Shown here piece after piece: positions 25,273 to 36,720 of a stretch of 64,000 nucleotides of DNA. A model generated the notes under the pieces. It had not been told where the DNA came from. It searched no databases and saw nothing but the letters and a program-made list of their open reading frames with translations. The DNA comes from Cavenderia fasciculata (Eukaryota; Evosea; Eumycetozoa; Acytosteliales; Cavenderiaceae): the NCBI RefSeq assembly GCF_000203815.1, contig NW_004457737.1, positions 496,001 through 560,000 on the forward strand, written 5' to 3'. Position numbers and translations under genes: made by a program. Positions within the stretch are counted from its first letter, which is position 1. Each line of letters opens with the position of its first letter.

Positions 25273-27180
25273 TTATGTAAATATGTAAAGATGAAACAAA
25301 TATCTGTTTGTGAAGATTATGAATATATATATATATATATATAATATGTAACTATCTTGTTTGTTTGTTTGCTGATAAATGCTACTTCGACTAACTACTC
25401 TCTCTACTAACTGTTATATAAATCTCTCTCTCTAGGTCTTGTCGTTTACGATACACCTTATATCTACTCTCTTTTACTATGATGATGATGATGATGATGA
25501 TTCAGCAGTAGTCTCTACAAAACAAACAAGCCAACCGCACTGCAAATAACTAAAAATAAGTCACCTCTGAGGGAGGAGAGACAGAAAAGAAAAAAAAATT
25601 AAAATGAAAAATTGGGAATGGATGGAATGATAAATAAATAAATAAATATTAATAATCCTGTTGATTAGTATCTATGACTATTGACAATAGAATAATAATA
25701 ATATGGTATAGTAATATGGAATAGTAATACGGATTTAATCTAATGATATTATTGAAAGAAACAATCCTTATTACAAAAATATGGACTGATGGAAAATTGA
25801 TTAATTAAAAAAATAATGATGATATGAAAATGAAATGATGATTTTGATCGTCGCAGTAATATGTATCAAGTTGATGATCAGGAGGAGGAGGAGGAAGAGA
25901 GAGAAAAGATGGATAAAAAATTATAATTATTTATTTGATTTATTTGATTTATTTATTTATTCTATTCGTCTTGAGCATGTCACTAAATTCCAAACACCAA
26001 AAAATCACTATCTACCCCAACCCATCATCATTCACCACCATATTAGTAGTAATCACCCCTCTTTCTTCCTCCATACCAATAATATCGCAGAGAGTGTCAT
26101 GCCAAAAACGATCGATAGTACCACACTTACAAACAAACCGACAGACAGTTTATTTGATTGACATAGATGTCATGTCACCATAGGTATAGGTCAGAAAGGT
26201 AAGGTAGGAATGAGTATTACCATTCATTCATTATTTTCAATGGAACAAACAATCGGAACGGAATCAGTGTATTGATTGATCTTTTGATTGACTCATTTTT
26301 GATTGGTTTGAAAAAGTTGAGAAGATGAAGGAAATAAAATATCTAATATTAGGATATTAATGATTGCGAACAACTCTCAAGCTATTTTAAAATAACTTTA
26401 GTGTGTTGTGTTCGTTAATAACTTATCTGTCGATTACTTTGAGGATGAGCAACAACAAACGCCGAACTCTATGGATGATGACATCCATCGTCATTTTATC
26501 TAAAAGTCAAGAGTTCTCCACATAAAAAGATAGATAAGATATCTTGTGTCTACTACAGTATGATGCAGTGTCTTTTTGAACCGATGTGTGTAGATGAAAA
26601 AGAGAATGAAACTGTCTGCTGCAACAGAATTTCCCGACATGGTTCATTATCCGAAGATATTTTGAAAGTGGCATGTTTTTTAAATTAAATTGAATGAAAT
26701 TGCTGCTGCGGTTAGGGGGTAGATTAAAAGGGTAGTAATCAGAGAGTAGTTTTTAGTTTTATTTTATATTTTTTAAAGGTAAATATAAACATATATAATA
26801 CACACACATACATATAATATAACAGATAGAAAGAGATAGAGATAGAACAACAACAAACAACCTTTGAGAAAACAACTCGAACATTTCCAATCATAACCCA
26901 CACACCAACCAACCCACTAACACTCGCACCAAATCAATTCAATTCAAATCAAATCAAATCAAATAAATTTTACTTGTTTCTGTTGGTGGTTGCTACCTAC
27001 TCTGCTGTTCCTCTTCCTCTGTTGTTGTTGCTATTGACCATATGTAATTGACATCAATTAACCATCTTTATCTTCATCAACTATCAATTTTTATATATAT
27101 ATTTATACTCTCTAATCTTAAATTACTCTCTATATTCTATTCTATATTCTATTCTATATATTCTTCTATTCATTTTATAG
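25273..27180. other. Large intergenic stretch with divergent promoters
   Basis: About 1.9 kb between the TBC gene and the ceramidase gene. Short open frames (for example 25835-26161) have low-complexity translations, no signal and no plausible splice partners. Simple repeats occur: TA at 25328-25342, GAT triplets near 25480, and a CAAAT-type run near 26940. A small perfect hairpin (ATGGATG-ATGA-CATCCAT) lies at 26471-26488. The bases just before the ceramidase ATG form a good 3' splice site (TTTTATAG), so a 5'-UTR intron is likely. Confidence 0.5.
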
Positions 27181-29500
27181 ATGATGAGATCTATAGTAGT
27201 TTTAATATTCATTGCCTTTTTGGCAATTACATCTGCTGTCAAGATTAAGATTGATGGCACACATCAACCAAAGAATGGAGGTGTTACTGCAGCCACCGCT
27301 TTTCAAATTGGTACTGGTATCTATGATATCACAGGTCCCGCCGCTGAAAGTATGTACATACAAACTACAAATATAATATACATATATTAATTGTGTCTTT
27401 TTATTAATAATTAATAATGAATAATCACATCTATCTAGCTGGTATGATGGGCTATGCTATGCCAGGTCAAGTTACTGGTGGAATTCATTTCCGTTTACGT
27501 GCACGTGCTTTTGTATTCATTGATGCCAATGGAAACAGAGCTGTTTATGTTAGTACCGATTCTTGCATGATTTTCCAAGTATGTTTGATAGAGATAGATT
27601 TTGATTGATGGAAAATTAAATATTAATCTTTTTTTTTTAATTTCTTTTTTTTTTTTTTAATTTCCCAAAGGCAGTAAAATTAGAAGTAATTCAATTATTA
27701 CAAGCACAATTTGGAGAAGATATGTATAGTGCTGATAATGTATTGTTGAGTGGAACACATACACATTCTGGACCGGGAGGATACTCGATGTATGCGTTGT
27801 ACGGTATTACGACGTTGGGTTTCTACAAGGAACACTTTAATGCTATTTGCAATGGTATTGTACAGGCTATTGTACAGGCACATAATAGTGTGCAACCAGC
27901 CAACATGTTTGCTCAACAGGATGAGTTGTGGAACACCAATATCAATCGTTCGCCAACCGCCTATCTCAACAATCCAGCATCGGAACGTGCACAGTACGAC
28001 GCCGACGTCGACAAGAACATCACTGTCATTCGTTTCGAGGATCAGTCGGGTAATCCATTTGCCGCACTCTCTTTCTTTGCCGTGCATTGCACGTCGATGA
28101 ACAACACCAACCATTTGATCAGTGGAGACAACAAGGGTTATGCATCGTACATTTGGGAAAAGTCGGTCAATGGTAACTCGACCCTGCCAGGCAAGGGTCC
28201 ATTCATTGCCGCCTTTGGCCAGTCCAACGAAGGTGACGTGTCGCCAAATACAATGGGTGCCAAGTGTCCAGACGGCACACCATGCGACGCACCAGACTCT
28301 ACTTGCAACGGCAAAAATGAAGGATGTATTGCCCACGGTCCCGGAAAGAACATGTTTGAGTCGACTCAAATCATCGGTACCAACCAATACGAAAAGGCAT
28401 CGGCTATGTTTGAGACGGCCAGTATCCCCATCACAGGTGCCGTCCAGTACCGTCACACCTACCTCCCCATGACCAATGTCACTGTCAACCCCCCATTCTC
28501 GTCGAGCAACACCTCAGCCACCACCTGTCGTGCTGCCATGGGCTACTCTTTTGCCGCCGGTACCACTGACGGACCGGGTGCATTCGACTTTACCCAAGGT
28601 GACAACAACACCAACGGCAACCCATTCTGGAACTTTATCTCGCGTTTCATCGCCGTCCCCACCGAAGAGCAAAAGCAGTGTCAGTCGCCCAAACCCATCC
28701 TCATCGACGTCGGCATGACCCAGCCATTGCCATGGACACCCGATGTCATCCCCATCCAAATCGTCGCCATTGGCAACCTCATCCTCTGCGCCGTGCCAGG
28801 CGAGTTCACCACCATGTCTGGCCGTCGTCTGCGTAACGCTGTCCGTGACACGATCGCCGCCGGCATTGAAAACCCAATCGTCTTGGTCGCCGGTCTCGCC
28901 AACACCTATTCCGGCTACATTGCCACTTTCGAAGAGTTTGAAGTCCAACGTTATGAAGGTGCATCCACCATCTTTGGCCCACACACCCTCGGTGCCTATA
29001 TCCAAGGCTTTGTCGAAATGGCCCAATCCATCGTTGACAAGACCGAGTTCCCCGCCGGTCCAACTCCACGTAACATGACCGGTCACACATTCTTTTTGTT
29101 GCCACCCGTCGTCTATGACGAAGCTCCAGGCAGCAAGTTTGGTGCCGTCTACAGAGACGTCCAATCGTCCTACTCGATCGGTGAAGTTGTCTCTGTCATC
29201 TTTTACGGTGGCAACCCACGTAACAACTACATGACCGAAAGCACCTTCCTCACAGTCGACCTTAAAAACTCGGACGGCTCATGGACCACCATCCTCGTCG
29301 ATGGTGACTGGGACACTAGAATGTACTGGAACATGCACGACCTCGCCCAATCACTCTTTACCATCGAGTGGAATGTCGAAGCCAACTATCTACCAGGTAC
29401 CTACCGTATCACCCATTCTGGTTATGCCAAGGAATCTGTATTCTCTGATAAATTAACTCCATACTCTGGTCAATCAAGTGAATTTACCATTACTGCTTAA
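27181..29500 (+). CDS. dcd2: Neutral (non-lysosomal) ceramidase (3 exons, 712 aa)
   Basis: Exons 27181-27349, 27439-27578 and 27671-29500, giving 713 codons with the stop. It should hydrolyse ceramide to sphingosine and fatty acid. Residues 1-19 are a signal peptide (SIVVLIFIAFLAITSA), so it is secreted or acts at the surface. Family signatures are complete: GIYDITGPAAE and MMGYAMPGQ near the start, the zinc-binding HTHSGPGG, FAVHCTSMNNTN, the active-site serine motif EGDVSPN, and the C-terminal Ig-like part ending in GQSSEFTITA. Its length is normal for the family. D. discoideum has two such genes (dcd2A, dcd2B); which one this matches was not tested. The third exon is clearly more GC-rich than its neighbours, with C-ending codons that suggest high expression. 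Confidence 0.93.
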
Positions 29501-29695
29501 AACCATAAAAAAACTAAAAAGATTTATACAAAATCACAAAAAAAACAAACATAAATCCTTAGGATAAATAATAATATTATTAGTAATCTTCGAAGTAAAT
29601 TAAACAACTTGTTTAATTAATTAATCCCCCCAAAAAAAAATAAATAAATAAATAAATTTTGTTACATAGTCAAATAAATATAATTATTAATATTA

Positions 29696-30871
29696 TTATT
29701 CTTTCATTTTATCTACATCTTGTTCTTGATTTTCTTTTTCTTTTTCCATTTCTTTTTCTTTTTCTTCTGGAATATTATTTTTAGTTGGATTTGTTGCTAG
29801 GTCATTGATCATTTTCCATTTTTCTAATTCTTGTAGTTTGGAATGAGGGAATGAATCTATAATACCCAAATGAGTTAGTCTAGTTAGACCCTTGAGAATG
29901 ACTGATTTGGCATGTTTGGTATGAGCTGATCTTGCATGTTCAGTTGACATTCCCAACAATGAAACCATATTTTCAATGTCATATGGTGATCTCATTAATC
30001 TAGTTTTATCACATCCACTACTAATAATAACATTTTTCCCTTTTGAACTTCTAATTAATTCTGTTGTATTTGCCATAAATGATCCATCCACTAAAAAAAT
30101 AGAAAATAGAAAATAGAAAATAAATTAATAAATATAATAAATAGTGTATATTTCTTTTTCTTTTACTTACTTTTAAAAATATCATTATAATTAATTTCAT
30201 AATGAATTCCTTTATCATAACCTTTTCTTAAAACTTCAGTTCTAATTCTTGATTTAACGTTGCCTTGAAAATTGATGATATCTACCCAAGGTAGAATAGA
30301 GATGGCTTCCATTACCATACGATCGGCTGTTGTAATCGAAATCAAATGATATTGTTGAAACTTTTTTTGAAATGATCTCTCCAAGTCTTTTAACTCTTCA
30401 ACCTTTTCAATGACGATATTAAGTCTTTTGTATATTTCCATTGTATGATTATTTGTATTTGGTTTCATCCATCCAGATGATGTAAATTGTTTTGAATATA
30501 CTGGTTGATCTAATACATTCTATATATAGAAAGAGAAAGAAGAAAAAGAGTAGGTTTCATTGTTAGAGAGAAATGATGATCATTGCTTTTGATCTATAGA
30601 TGATATATACTTCAGCATTTGCTTCTTTTGGTCTGAGTGTTTGAGTAATTGCAACTACACCATATCCAACTATACAAAAGACAATAAGGAATGATCATCA
30701 ATGATAATTATGATCATAGTCATCAAATGATAAGGTTCTTTCATTAGCATTAAATACATTTAAGGGAGGACTTTGACTTATTTACTATAACATACGTTGA
30801 GATAGATAATCTATTGTATCACTTGTAGTTCTCACATCTTTAAAAGGTACATTTAAATCACAAAAGCTCAT
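29696..30871 (-). CDS. rpp30: RNase P/RNase MRP protein subunit Rpp30 (4 exons, 292 aa)
   Basis: Exons in transcript order: 30871-30796, 30669-30611, 30519-30171, 30090-29696, giving 293 codons with the stop. Rpp30 is a PHP-fold protein of the nuclear RNase P and MRP complexes that process pre-tRNA and pre-rRNA. The start MSFCDLNVPF followed by LGYGVVAITQTL is the typical first strand and helix. The middle has ELKDLERSFQKKFQQYHLISI and the end has GKNVIISSGCDKTRLMRSPYDIENMVSLLGM, the most conserved block of the family, with KSVILKGLTRLTHLGII after it. The last 40 residues are a Glu/Lys-rich tail, longer than in animals. The small second exon (59 nt) fits both phase and homology. Confidence 0.9.
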
Positions 30872-31252
30872 GATTTTCTTTAAGGAGATTATCTATTTAG
30901 TGTATATGTATATGAGAATGATTTGCTGAAGATTAATCTAAGATGTTGAATATTTTTTTAATTTTAATATTCGATTCGTTCACATTGACACAAGTATCAT
31001 TGACTAGTCAAAGCTTTAAAGAAAGAAAGAGTATTTTGCATACAGGTAACAACATCTTCTTTAGCAAACAACACCTAAATTAATAGAAGTACAATACACA
31101 GAGAATCATGCAAGAACTCTTACTCTTACTCTTACTATAGAATAATCAACTCTAATAATAATATAGAAGGATGGCTAACCACTCTGTTGGCATTGTGTGA
31201 TTATTAAAAGTTGTTGAATTGGTTGTATAATTAAATCAATAGTTTATTTCTT
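30872..31252. other. Intergenic stretch
   Basis: About 380 bases upstream of the Rpp30 gene and downstream of the 171-aa gene, both on the - strand. No gene was recognised. Confidence 0.5.
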
Positions 31253-31768
31253 TCATTTAAAGCAATGGTCTTGAATTAATTTCATGGAGTACAAGAGGAT
31301 TATACTAGTAATCACATCTGCCACAATAACTGAGTCACATGCAGTAAAGTCTTGAGGTTCCTCTTGGTAATCGTTATAGTCTTGAATCATATCCTCGAGA
31401 TCGTCATCATAAATATGAAAGCTCCTTGGAAACTTCTTCTTTAATTCGTTATGAATTGTTTTGAATTGAATAGGATTATCATAATCACATCTTCCATGGA
31501 TATCATCGACGGGGGTGTTGATGGAGGGGTCCCATCTTAGAAACCATTGTCCATGATCAGGTGATTTCCAATGTTCATGACGTCTACATTGGAAGTGAAA
31601 CCGTGCGAATACATTGTCAGATGGATTAGGGTCTTTTCCTTGAACAAATAGATCATCTCCGACGACAGATGATGAATATTTCTCCCTTATTCCAATGAGA
31701 AACTTCTGATAGGCTTTTAAATCCCAGTCTTTCGAGTCCATAAAGTCGAATTCGTATTCTCCTCCCAT
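31253..31768 (-). CDS. Hypothetical 171-aa protein, single exon
   Basis: One uninterrupted frame from ATG at 31768. Its composition is balanced, with many Trp, His, Asp and Arg residues (for example CRRHEHWKSPDHGQWFLRW and FHIYDDDLEDM), unlike the Asn/Gln-rich noise of spacers, so I take it as a real protein. The last 25 residues hold a hydrophobic stretch (VIVADVITSIILLYSMKLI) that might be a helix or one membrane segment. There is no signal peptide and I do not recognise the family. Confidence 0.55.
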   Translation of the reverse strand: MGGEYEFDFMDSKDWDLKAYQKFLIGIREKYSSSVVGDDLFVQGKDPNPSDNVFARFHFQCRRHEHWKSPDHGQWFLRWDPSINTPVDDIHGRCDYDNPIQFKTIHNELKKKFPRSFHIYDDDLEDMIQDYNDYQEEPQDFTACDSVIVADVITSIILLYSMKLIQDHCFK

Positions 31769-32493
31769 TATTATTATTTTTATTTGTTAGGAGAAATACC
31801 AATAATACCTAATCTGATTTGATTCAATGACCAAAAGTTAAAAAAAAAAAATTGATTGAATTTAATTTAATTTAATTGGATCTGATAGTGTTGATCATGG
31901 GCGGCTAAATAGAAAATGATTGGTTGGTTCGCACATCAATCTGTTTTTCCCAGCTCATTCACTCTATTTTATGAGAGGAATAACCACCCTTTTGCAAATT
32001 AACTTGCACAAATATTGATGAACCATAGCTCAATGGTTGTTGATTGATACATCTACCATTCTCATGCATATTTATTTATTAATTTATTTTAATTATTTAT
32101 CAATACAGTCTTTGTTGGCTCTGTTTTAAATTAATTTTTTTGGATAATATAAAATTGAGGATGATTGATAAATTCTTTGTATTGATCTGGGTTCTTCAAT
32201 TTTTGTTGATTGTTTCTTTGTTGAATCAGTTCCATCAATCCAAGATTTTTTTATAAAGGTAAATGTATATTTCCTTTAGCTTTTAAAAAAAAGAATTAAA
32301 TAAATATATTTGTATCATAGAGATGATTCAGATTTATTCATCTGGTGTTGATTCCATCTTTACATTTTCAATCATTAAATTGCTCGACTTTTTTCGTAAT
32401 AAAATAGTTGAATAGAATCTATTGTCACAATATTATATAATCCAACTCTTTTATTTATTTTAATATAATAGAGAATTATTAATCTATAGACCA
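31769..32493. other. Intergenic stretch containing a gene fragment
   Basis: About 725 bases with no intact gene. The part near 32280-32455 is a fragment related to the lectin/TIG gene and is listed separately. The rest is AT-rich and unremarkable. Confidence 0.5.
32280..32455 (-). pseudogene. Fragment of the C-type-lectin/TIG membrane protein gene
   Basis: The stretch joins two parts of the gene at 34595-36720. Bases about 32280-32341 resemble the 3' flank of that gene (34505-34575: A-rich run, then CAGATTTATTCATCT). Bases about 32342-32455 resemble the start of its last exon and the intron before it (35428-35540: GTTGATTCCATCTTTACATT, GAATAGAATCTATTGTCACA, then ATCCAACTCTTT). The whole middle, more than 800 bases, is missing. 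It cannot code for a useful protein and looks like a partial duplicate that lost its centre. Confidence 0.65.
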
Positions 32494-33507
32494 TCACAAT
32501 GTAGGTGCATTCAAGAATGGGTTGATCAAATCACTTTGAACAAAATTGGCAAACCAAATATGATGATCTGCTTGATATATCAAATTTATATTTGCTATTT
32601 GCTCTGCTGAGGCACCAGCCATGTGTCCAACGGTAATCAATACTGCCTCTGAGAACTCTCCCCATGTTATAGGTTGAGTCTCGTACCACCTGGCCAATTT
32701 TAAAATTAAATCTCGAGTAACTTGAACTTCTCTGAATTGTTCGAATGTGGCACCATTGGCAAGGACATCATGTGCATGTCGCATTGATTCGTGACCCATT
32801 TTGTATTCGTAAAGATTGAAATCGGTTGGGAGTGTTGGTGTACCACGAGAGGGAGGGGTCAAGAATCGGACAAAGTAGCGGTCTGCAAATGGGTGGTCCA
32901 ATAATCTAGATGCCGACCTGTCAACAAACCTTTTGAGGTTACCTAGTTTTGTAGAGAACTCCCAATATTCTTCTTGATCTATACGATCTTTGAATGGGAG
33001 GCGAAGAACAGAGTAGTTTTTCATATCTTGTCGACCCAAGCAAACATAATATTCTTCAACCCTCATTTCATGCCAAGTATCATCGTCGTCGGTAAAGATG
33101 ACCCACGAATCTTTAGTGACAGTTGAACAAGTCTTAAGTCTTTGGACAAGATTTTGATAGTGTTTGAATTGGGACATTTTCGGGTTTAAGTATACAGTAA
33201 GTGTAGGATAGGCTGACTTCCAAGTTACTAATCTCTTTTCGGCCTCACTCACTAGCTCTGTCGATGTACTCATAGACAAGTAGAGAGGAATCTTGAATGT
33301 TTGGTTTCCCCATGACTTTAACATCTTTTCCATCATACTAAACCTTTCACTACTGGAAATATGAGAAGCACACAAGGCTATCACTATGTATTATCAAAAA
33401 AAATAAATAAATAAGGGTTTGTTACATAATCAAGTAAGATATGTATAGATAAATATATATATATATATAAATATGTTTGGTATATTACATGATTCGAAAG
33501 AAGACAT
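32494..33507 (-). CDS. Putative glycosyltransferase-like protein (GT-A type, 2 exons, 302 aa)
   Basis: Exons 33507-33489 (19 bases: MSSFES plus one base) and 33383-32494, giving 303 codons with the stop. The spliced start reads SLIALCASHISSSERFSMMEKML, typical of the first strand of a nucleotide-sugar-binding fold. Near residue 105 the segment SWVIFTDDDDTWHEMR looks like the metal-binding DxD motif of GT-A enzymes. No signal peptide or membrane segment is seen, so a cytosolic place is likely. The acidic motif and fold order are what I can see; the sugar donor, the acceptor and even membership of a named CAZy family are inference. Confidence 0.6.
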
Positions 33508-33812
33508 AATTTAATTTGTTTGAATAGTCTATTACTTATGAAAATAAAAAATGAAGCAAGATATCAATAGTGAAAAGGGCCAAGGTTTTTTAATTTAAAT
33601 TTAATTCAATCCATTAACGACAAAGGAAGTTAATTCAAGAATTATTCGAACATTTAAATCCGAAGAGCGGATCGTAGGAGTTGTATTCCCGCCCTACCCT
33701 CCCTTTTTCTTTTCCTACTCAGTATATTGACTTTTTTGGTGGTTTCACACTCCCTCATATATTGCTTGATTTCAGATAATGTCTTATTAAAATAAAAATT
33801 AAAAAGGTTACA

Positions 33813-33825
33813 CCCCCCCCCCCCC
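33813..33825. repeat. Run of 13 C
   Basis: An uninterrupted C homopolymer, preceded by CA and followed by ACG. G/C runs of this size are rare in so AT-rich a sequence. It is also a likely place for sequencing length errors. Confidence 0.8.
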
Positions 33826-33985
33826 ACGATCTACAGATACAACTCTGGAGAGTAGCGATGAGGATTTATAGTAGCGAAGAATAATTAGAATTTAATTTAG
33901 TTTGACTGCTGCGCAAGTTGCTCTTCGTACAAAAAAAATAAAACAACCCCTTTGAAGATCCTTTCAAATAGGGTATACGACAATC

Positions 33986-34058
33986 TTGGAAAGGCTTCTA
34001 CTGTATAGACCTCCATACTATTTTCTAGAGTCTACATCCACATTGGAAGCCTTTCCAA
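33986..34058. ncRNA. Candidate structured RNA: long hairpin from a 13-bp perfect inverted repeat
   Basis: TTGGAAAGGCTTC at 33986-33998 is the exact reverse complement of GAAGCCTTTCCAA at 34046-34058. Inside the 47-base loop TGTATAGAC can pair with GTCTACA, one bulge apart, extending the stem. The total of about 73 bases is in the size range of a miRNA precursor or a small dictyostelid hairpin RNA. I see no known promoter motif for small RNAs next to it, so this is only a structural candidate. Confidence 0.35.
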
Positions 34059-34080
34059 AAATAACTCTATTACATTAATT

Positions 34081-34314
34081 CTATTTGAATTTACCAAATT
34101 GAACATGACCCCATGGCTCCCAATCTACTCTGGACTTGACCATTTTCACCTTTCCAAAAGATTGAATAGGGTGGATGATCGAGTATCCCTTTGATATCTT
34201 CAGAATTGAAACGAACCAGTTGGGGTGTTTGTTTGTTGAGAAGGACTCTAAATGCATGATTAGTCCAATTGGATTTAGTTGGTCTTTGGTTTCACCCGTT
34301 ATGTCCAAAACCAA
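34081..34314 (-). pseudogene. Short coding-like fragment of unknown origin
   Basis: An open frame of 77 codons with no ATG at its start; the first Met lies about 20 codons in (MHLESFSTNKHPNWF). Its translation has a natural composition (WFVSILKISKGYSII, VDWEPWGHVQFGKFK) and little low complexity. A stop lies just upstream in the same frame. It could be the last exon of a lost gene or chance; I do not recognise it. Confidence 0.25.
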
Positions 34315-34594
34315 AGCTTAGTGCAACAATGTATGACCAGAGAATGATGGAAAAGAGTATTCTAATAGATATACAACATTTGAAATACAACTATTTACAA
34401 TTGATTGTGGAACCTTTAAAGGTTTAAAAAAATAATTACCCATTATTATCGATTACAGTCAACTATTTAATATAAATTAGAAAATAGAATTGAATCTATT
34501 TAGCTTTTTAAAAAAAAAAAGAATAAATAATATTATATTTGTGTCATCATAGAGACAGATCAGATTTATTCATCTTGCTCTATATATTAATATA

Positions 34595-36720
34595 TTAATT
34601 ATTTTGTTGTTGTGGTTGTTGGGGAGGATCACTTTGGTCAATAACAGTTCTATTTAATTTCTTTGCCATGCGTAATTGAATTCTTTTCTTTAAAACAACT
34701 CCACCAACAAAAATAATAGAGAATGATACAATCGATACACATACTACAATGATAATAATCTTCCATTGTTTGGATGTCGATTCACAATCGTTGTTGAGAC
34801 ATTCTTCTTTTGGAAGAACCATTACTTTTGATACAACCACTTTTGATGCAACCATTTCAGCAACTCTAATTGTTACATTATACTCTTCTGTATCATTACT
34901 TGATCCAGGAGTTGATTCAACACCACCATACAATAAACAAGTAAATTGTTTATAACCATCTCCAATAAACTGAGGTGATTTACATTGTTTACCTTGAATC
35001 GATACCAAAACATATGATTGATCTTTTCCAAAATGATTACCATTGATTGTAACAAGTGATTGAGTTGTATTTTGAATATTGGTAATATTATCAATGATTG
35101 GTGCATCACTTGTATAAAATGTAATCAATGGTGTGTGATATGTTTTTGGGGTGTTTATAGGACATGATGTCTCTACCATTCTAGAGAAAAAATCATAAAC
35201 AATATTATTATTTCCTCCCGAGTTTACAGTTTGATTAATAATAGAATAATACAATTTAGATAGAGTTCCTTTGAATGGACCATTATTTCTTGTAAAACTA
35301 TTATCACTACTGTTGTATGATACACCTTGCCAAAATCTAAATGCTTCATATCCAATTAAATTTAATGATTGACTAAAACATTGATGCATTTCAGTTGATT
35401 CAATTGCACCAATATATGGAGCATTTGGAGTTGATTCCATCTTTACATTGTCAATCATTAATTGCTCAACTTTTTCGTATTCTCCTCCAAATAGAATGGT
35501 TGAATAGAATCTATTGTCACAAACTAAAGAGTTGGATTAGAATTGAATACATATTATAATATTATTATTAAAATATTTATACATACAAATATGAGGTTTA
35601 TAGGTTTGAGTATAAATATTATCAACTGAAATTGAAATGGGAAGGAGTTTGACGAAAGATGGACGGGGCTTACAAATAATCTGAGTTGATGATGCAAATG
35701 TAATATTACAAGGGGTATGACTCGAAACATTAACAAATACTAAACTGTTGTTGTTGATCCCATTACCAAAGTTATCACCAATCAGTGTAATCGATCCATT
35801 AGCAGTGAATGATGGATAGACAGCTTTAATAAATGGTGGATATGGTTGCCATGCATAGTGTGTTGACTTGACTCCACTAGCATCTTGTACAATTACATTA
35901 TGAAATCCAGATAGAGGTGGAACTATACAAGTGACTGATGTTCCTTGTTTTGATGTTATTTGACATGATTTTTCAAGTTGTTTGGTTGGATTGAAAAATG
36001 TAATGTTGATTGTTTGTGTGTTGAATTGTGATAGATTGTTGATTGTTATTGATCCTCCATTTGTACCAATTGATGGAACATATACCTCTGAAATAGGTTG
36101 TAATTCACAAATAGAGAATGTGACCTGATAATCAAAAGCATTGGTATTTGTATAATCCCAAGTCGGTCCTCTAATATAAATAAATCGTTTTCCAGCAGGA
36201 GTTAAAGATGGTTCACCTGCTTCGAATGGACAATATCCTTTAATAAAACAAAAATTATTAATACAATTAATTTTATAAAGAGTTGATACTATTAAATATA
36301 CATACCCCAACATTGACCAGTATACATATTAAATAATGTTTGATTTGTTTGTGGTCCACTTGAATAAGAATAGGTACCATTCCCTCCAATGTCTCTACCA
36401 GATACCCATATGTTGGGTTGATAAATATTAATCTTTGAATTAAATGGTTTTAGAATAAAATCCCATTCTTGTTTTGAATCTAGTGTAACAAGGTATGATT
36501 TAAATTTTCCTTTCACACCCAAACCTTCACATTGATTCGTTGCATTGGTGATTAGAAGAATCGGGTTTGATATTAATTTGTATTCGTGACCATTCCCTCC
36601 AATTTCAGTTGGCCAAATAACATTTGGGAGGGGATGACAGTGAACGAGACTAGTGTTTAACAATAAAACAGTAGCTACTACTATTATTATTATTACTATA
36701 GTTGAATGTTTAAAATACAT
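34595..36720 (-). CDS. C-type-lectin-like and IPT/TIG single-pass membrane protein (3 exons, 664 aa)
   Basis: Exons in transcript order: 36720-36306, 36237-35587, 35523-34595, giving 665 codons with the stop. Residues 1-28 are a signal peptide (TIVIIIIVVATVLLLNTSLV). Exon 1 holds a C-type-lectin-like domain (GGNGHEYKL, SYLVTLDSKQEWDF, WVSGRDIGGNGTYSYSSGPQ, then GQCWG and YCPF across the intron). IPT/TIG-like segments follow (FIKAVYPSFTANGSITLIGDNFG; PIIDNITNIQNTTQSLVTINGNHFG). A membrane segment lies near residues 600-625 (WKIIIIVVCVSIVSFSIIFVGG), then a basic, Gln-rich tail. Introns are phase 1, as in the TIG/EGF exons of the tandem array, suggesting a shared origin of the module. A surface role in sugar binding or adhesion is inferred. 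Confidence 0.8.

Larger units (their letters stand above)
33508..34594. other. Gene-poor stretch with poly-C run, hairpin and a short open frame
   Basis: About 1.1 kb without a certain gene. It contains a run of 13 C (33813-33825), a long inverted repeat (33986-34058) and an open frame at 34081-34314, each listed separately. Confidence 0.5.

Noticed and set aside
25835-26183. Two overlapping open frames in the TBC/ceramidase spacer
   Set aside because: Low-complexity, mutually overlapping, and no splice structure around them.
27698-29164. Long open frames on the - strand across the ceramidase gene (252 and 216 codons)
   Set aside because: They are shadows of strong codon bias in the ceramidase exon: stop codons are rare on the opposite strand when third positions are mostly C. 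They lack splice partners and sensible composition.
31990-32075. tRNA-like wording (CATAGCTCAATGGTTG)
   Set aside because: It resembles a D-arm, but there is no T-arm motif (GTTCGA type) at the right distance and no acceptor stem.
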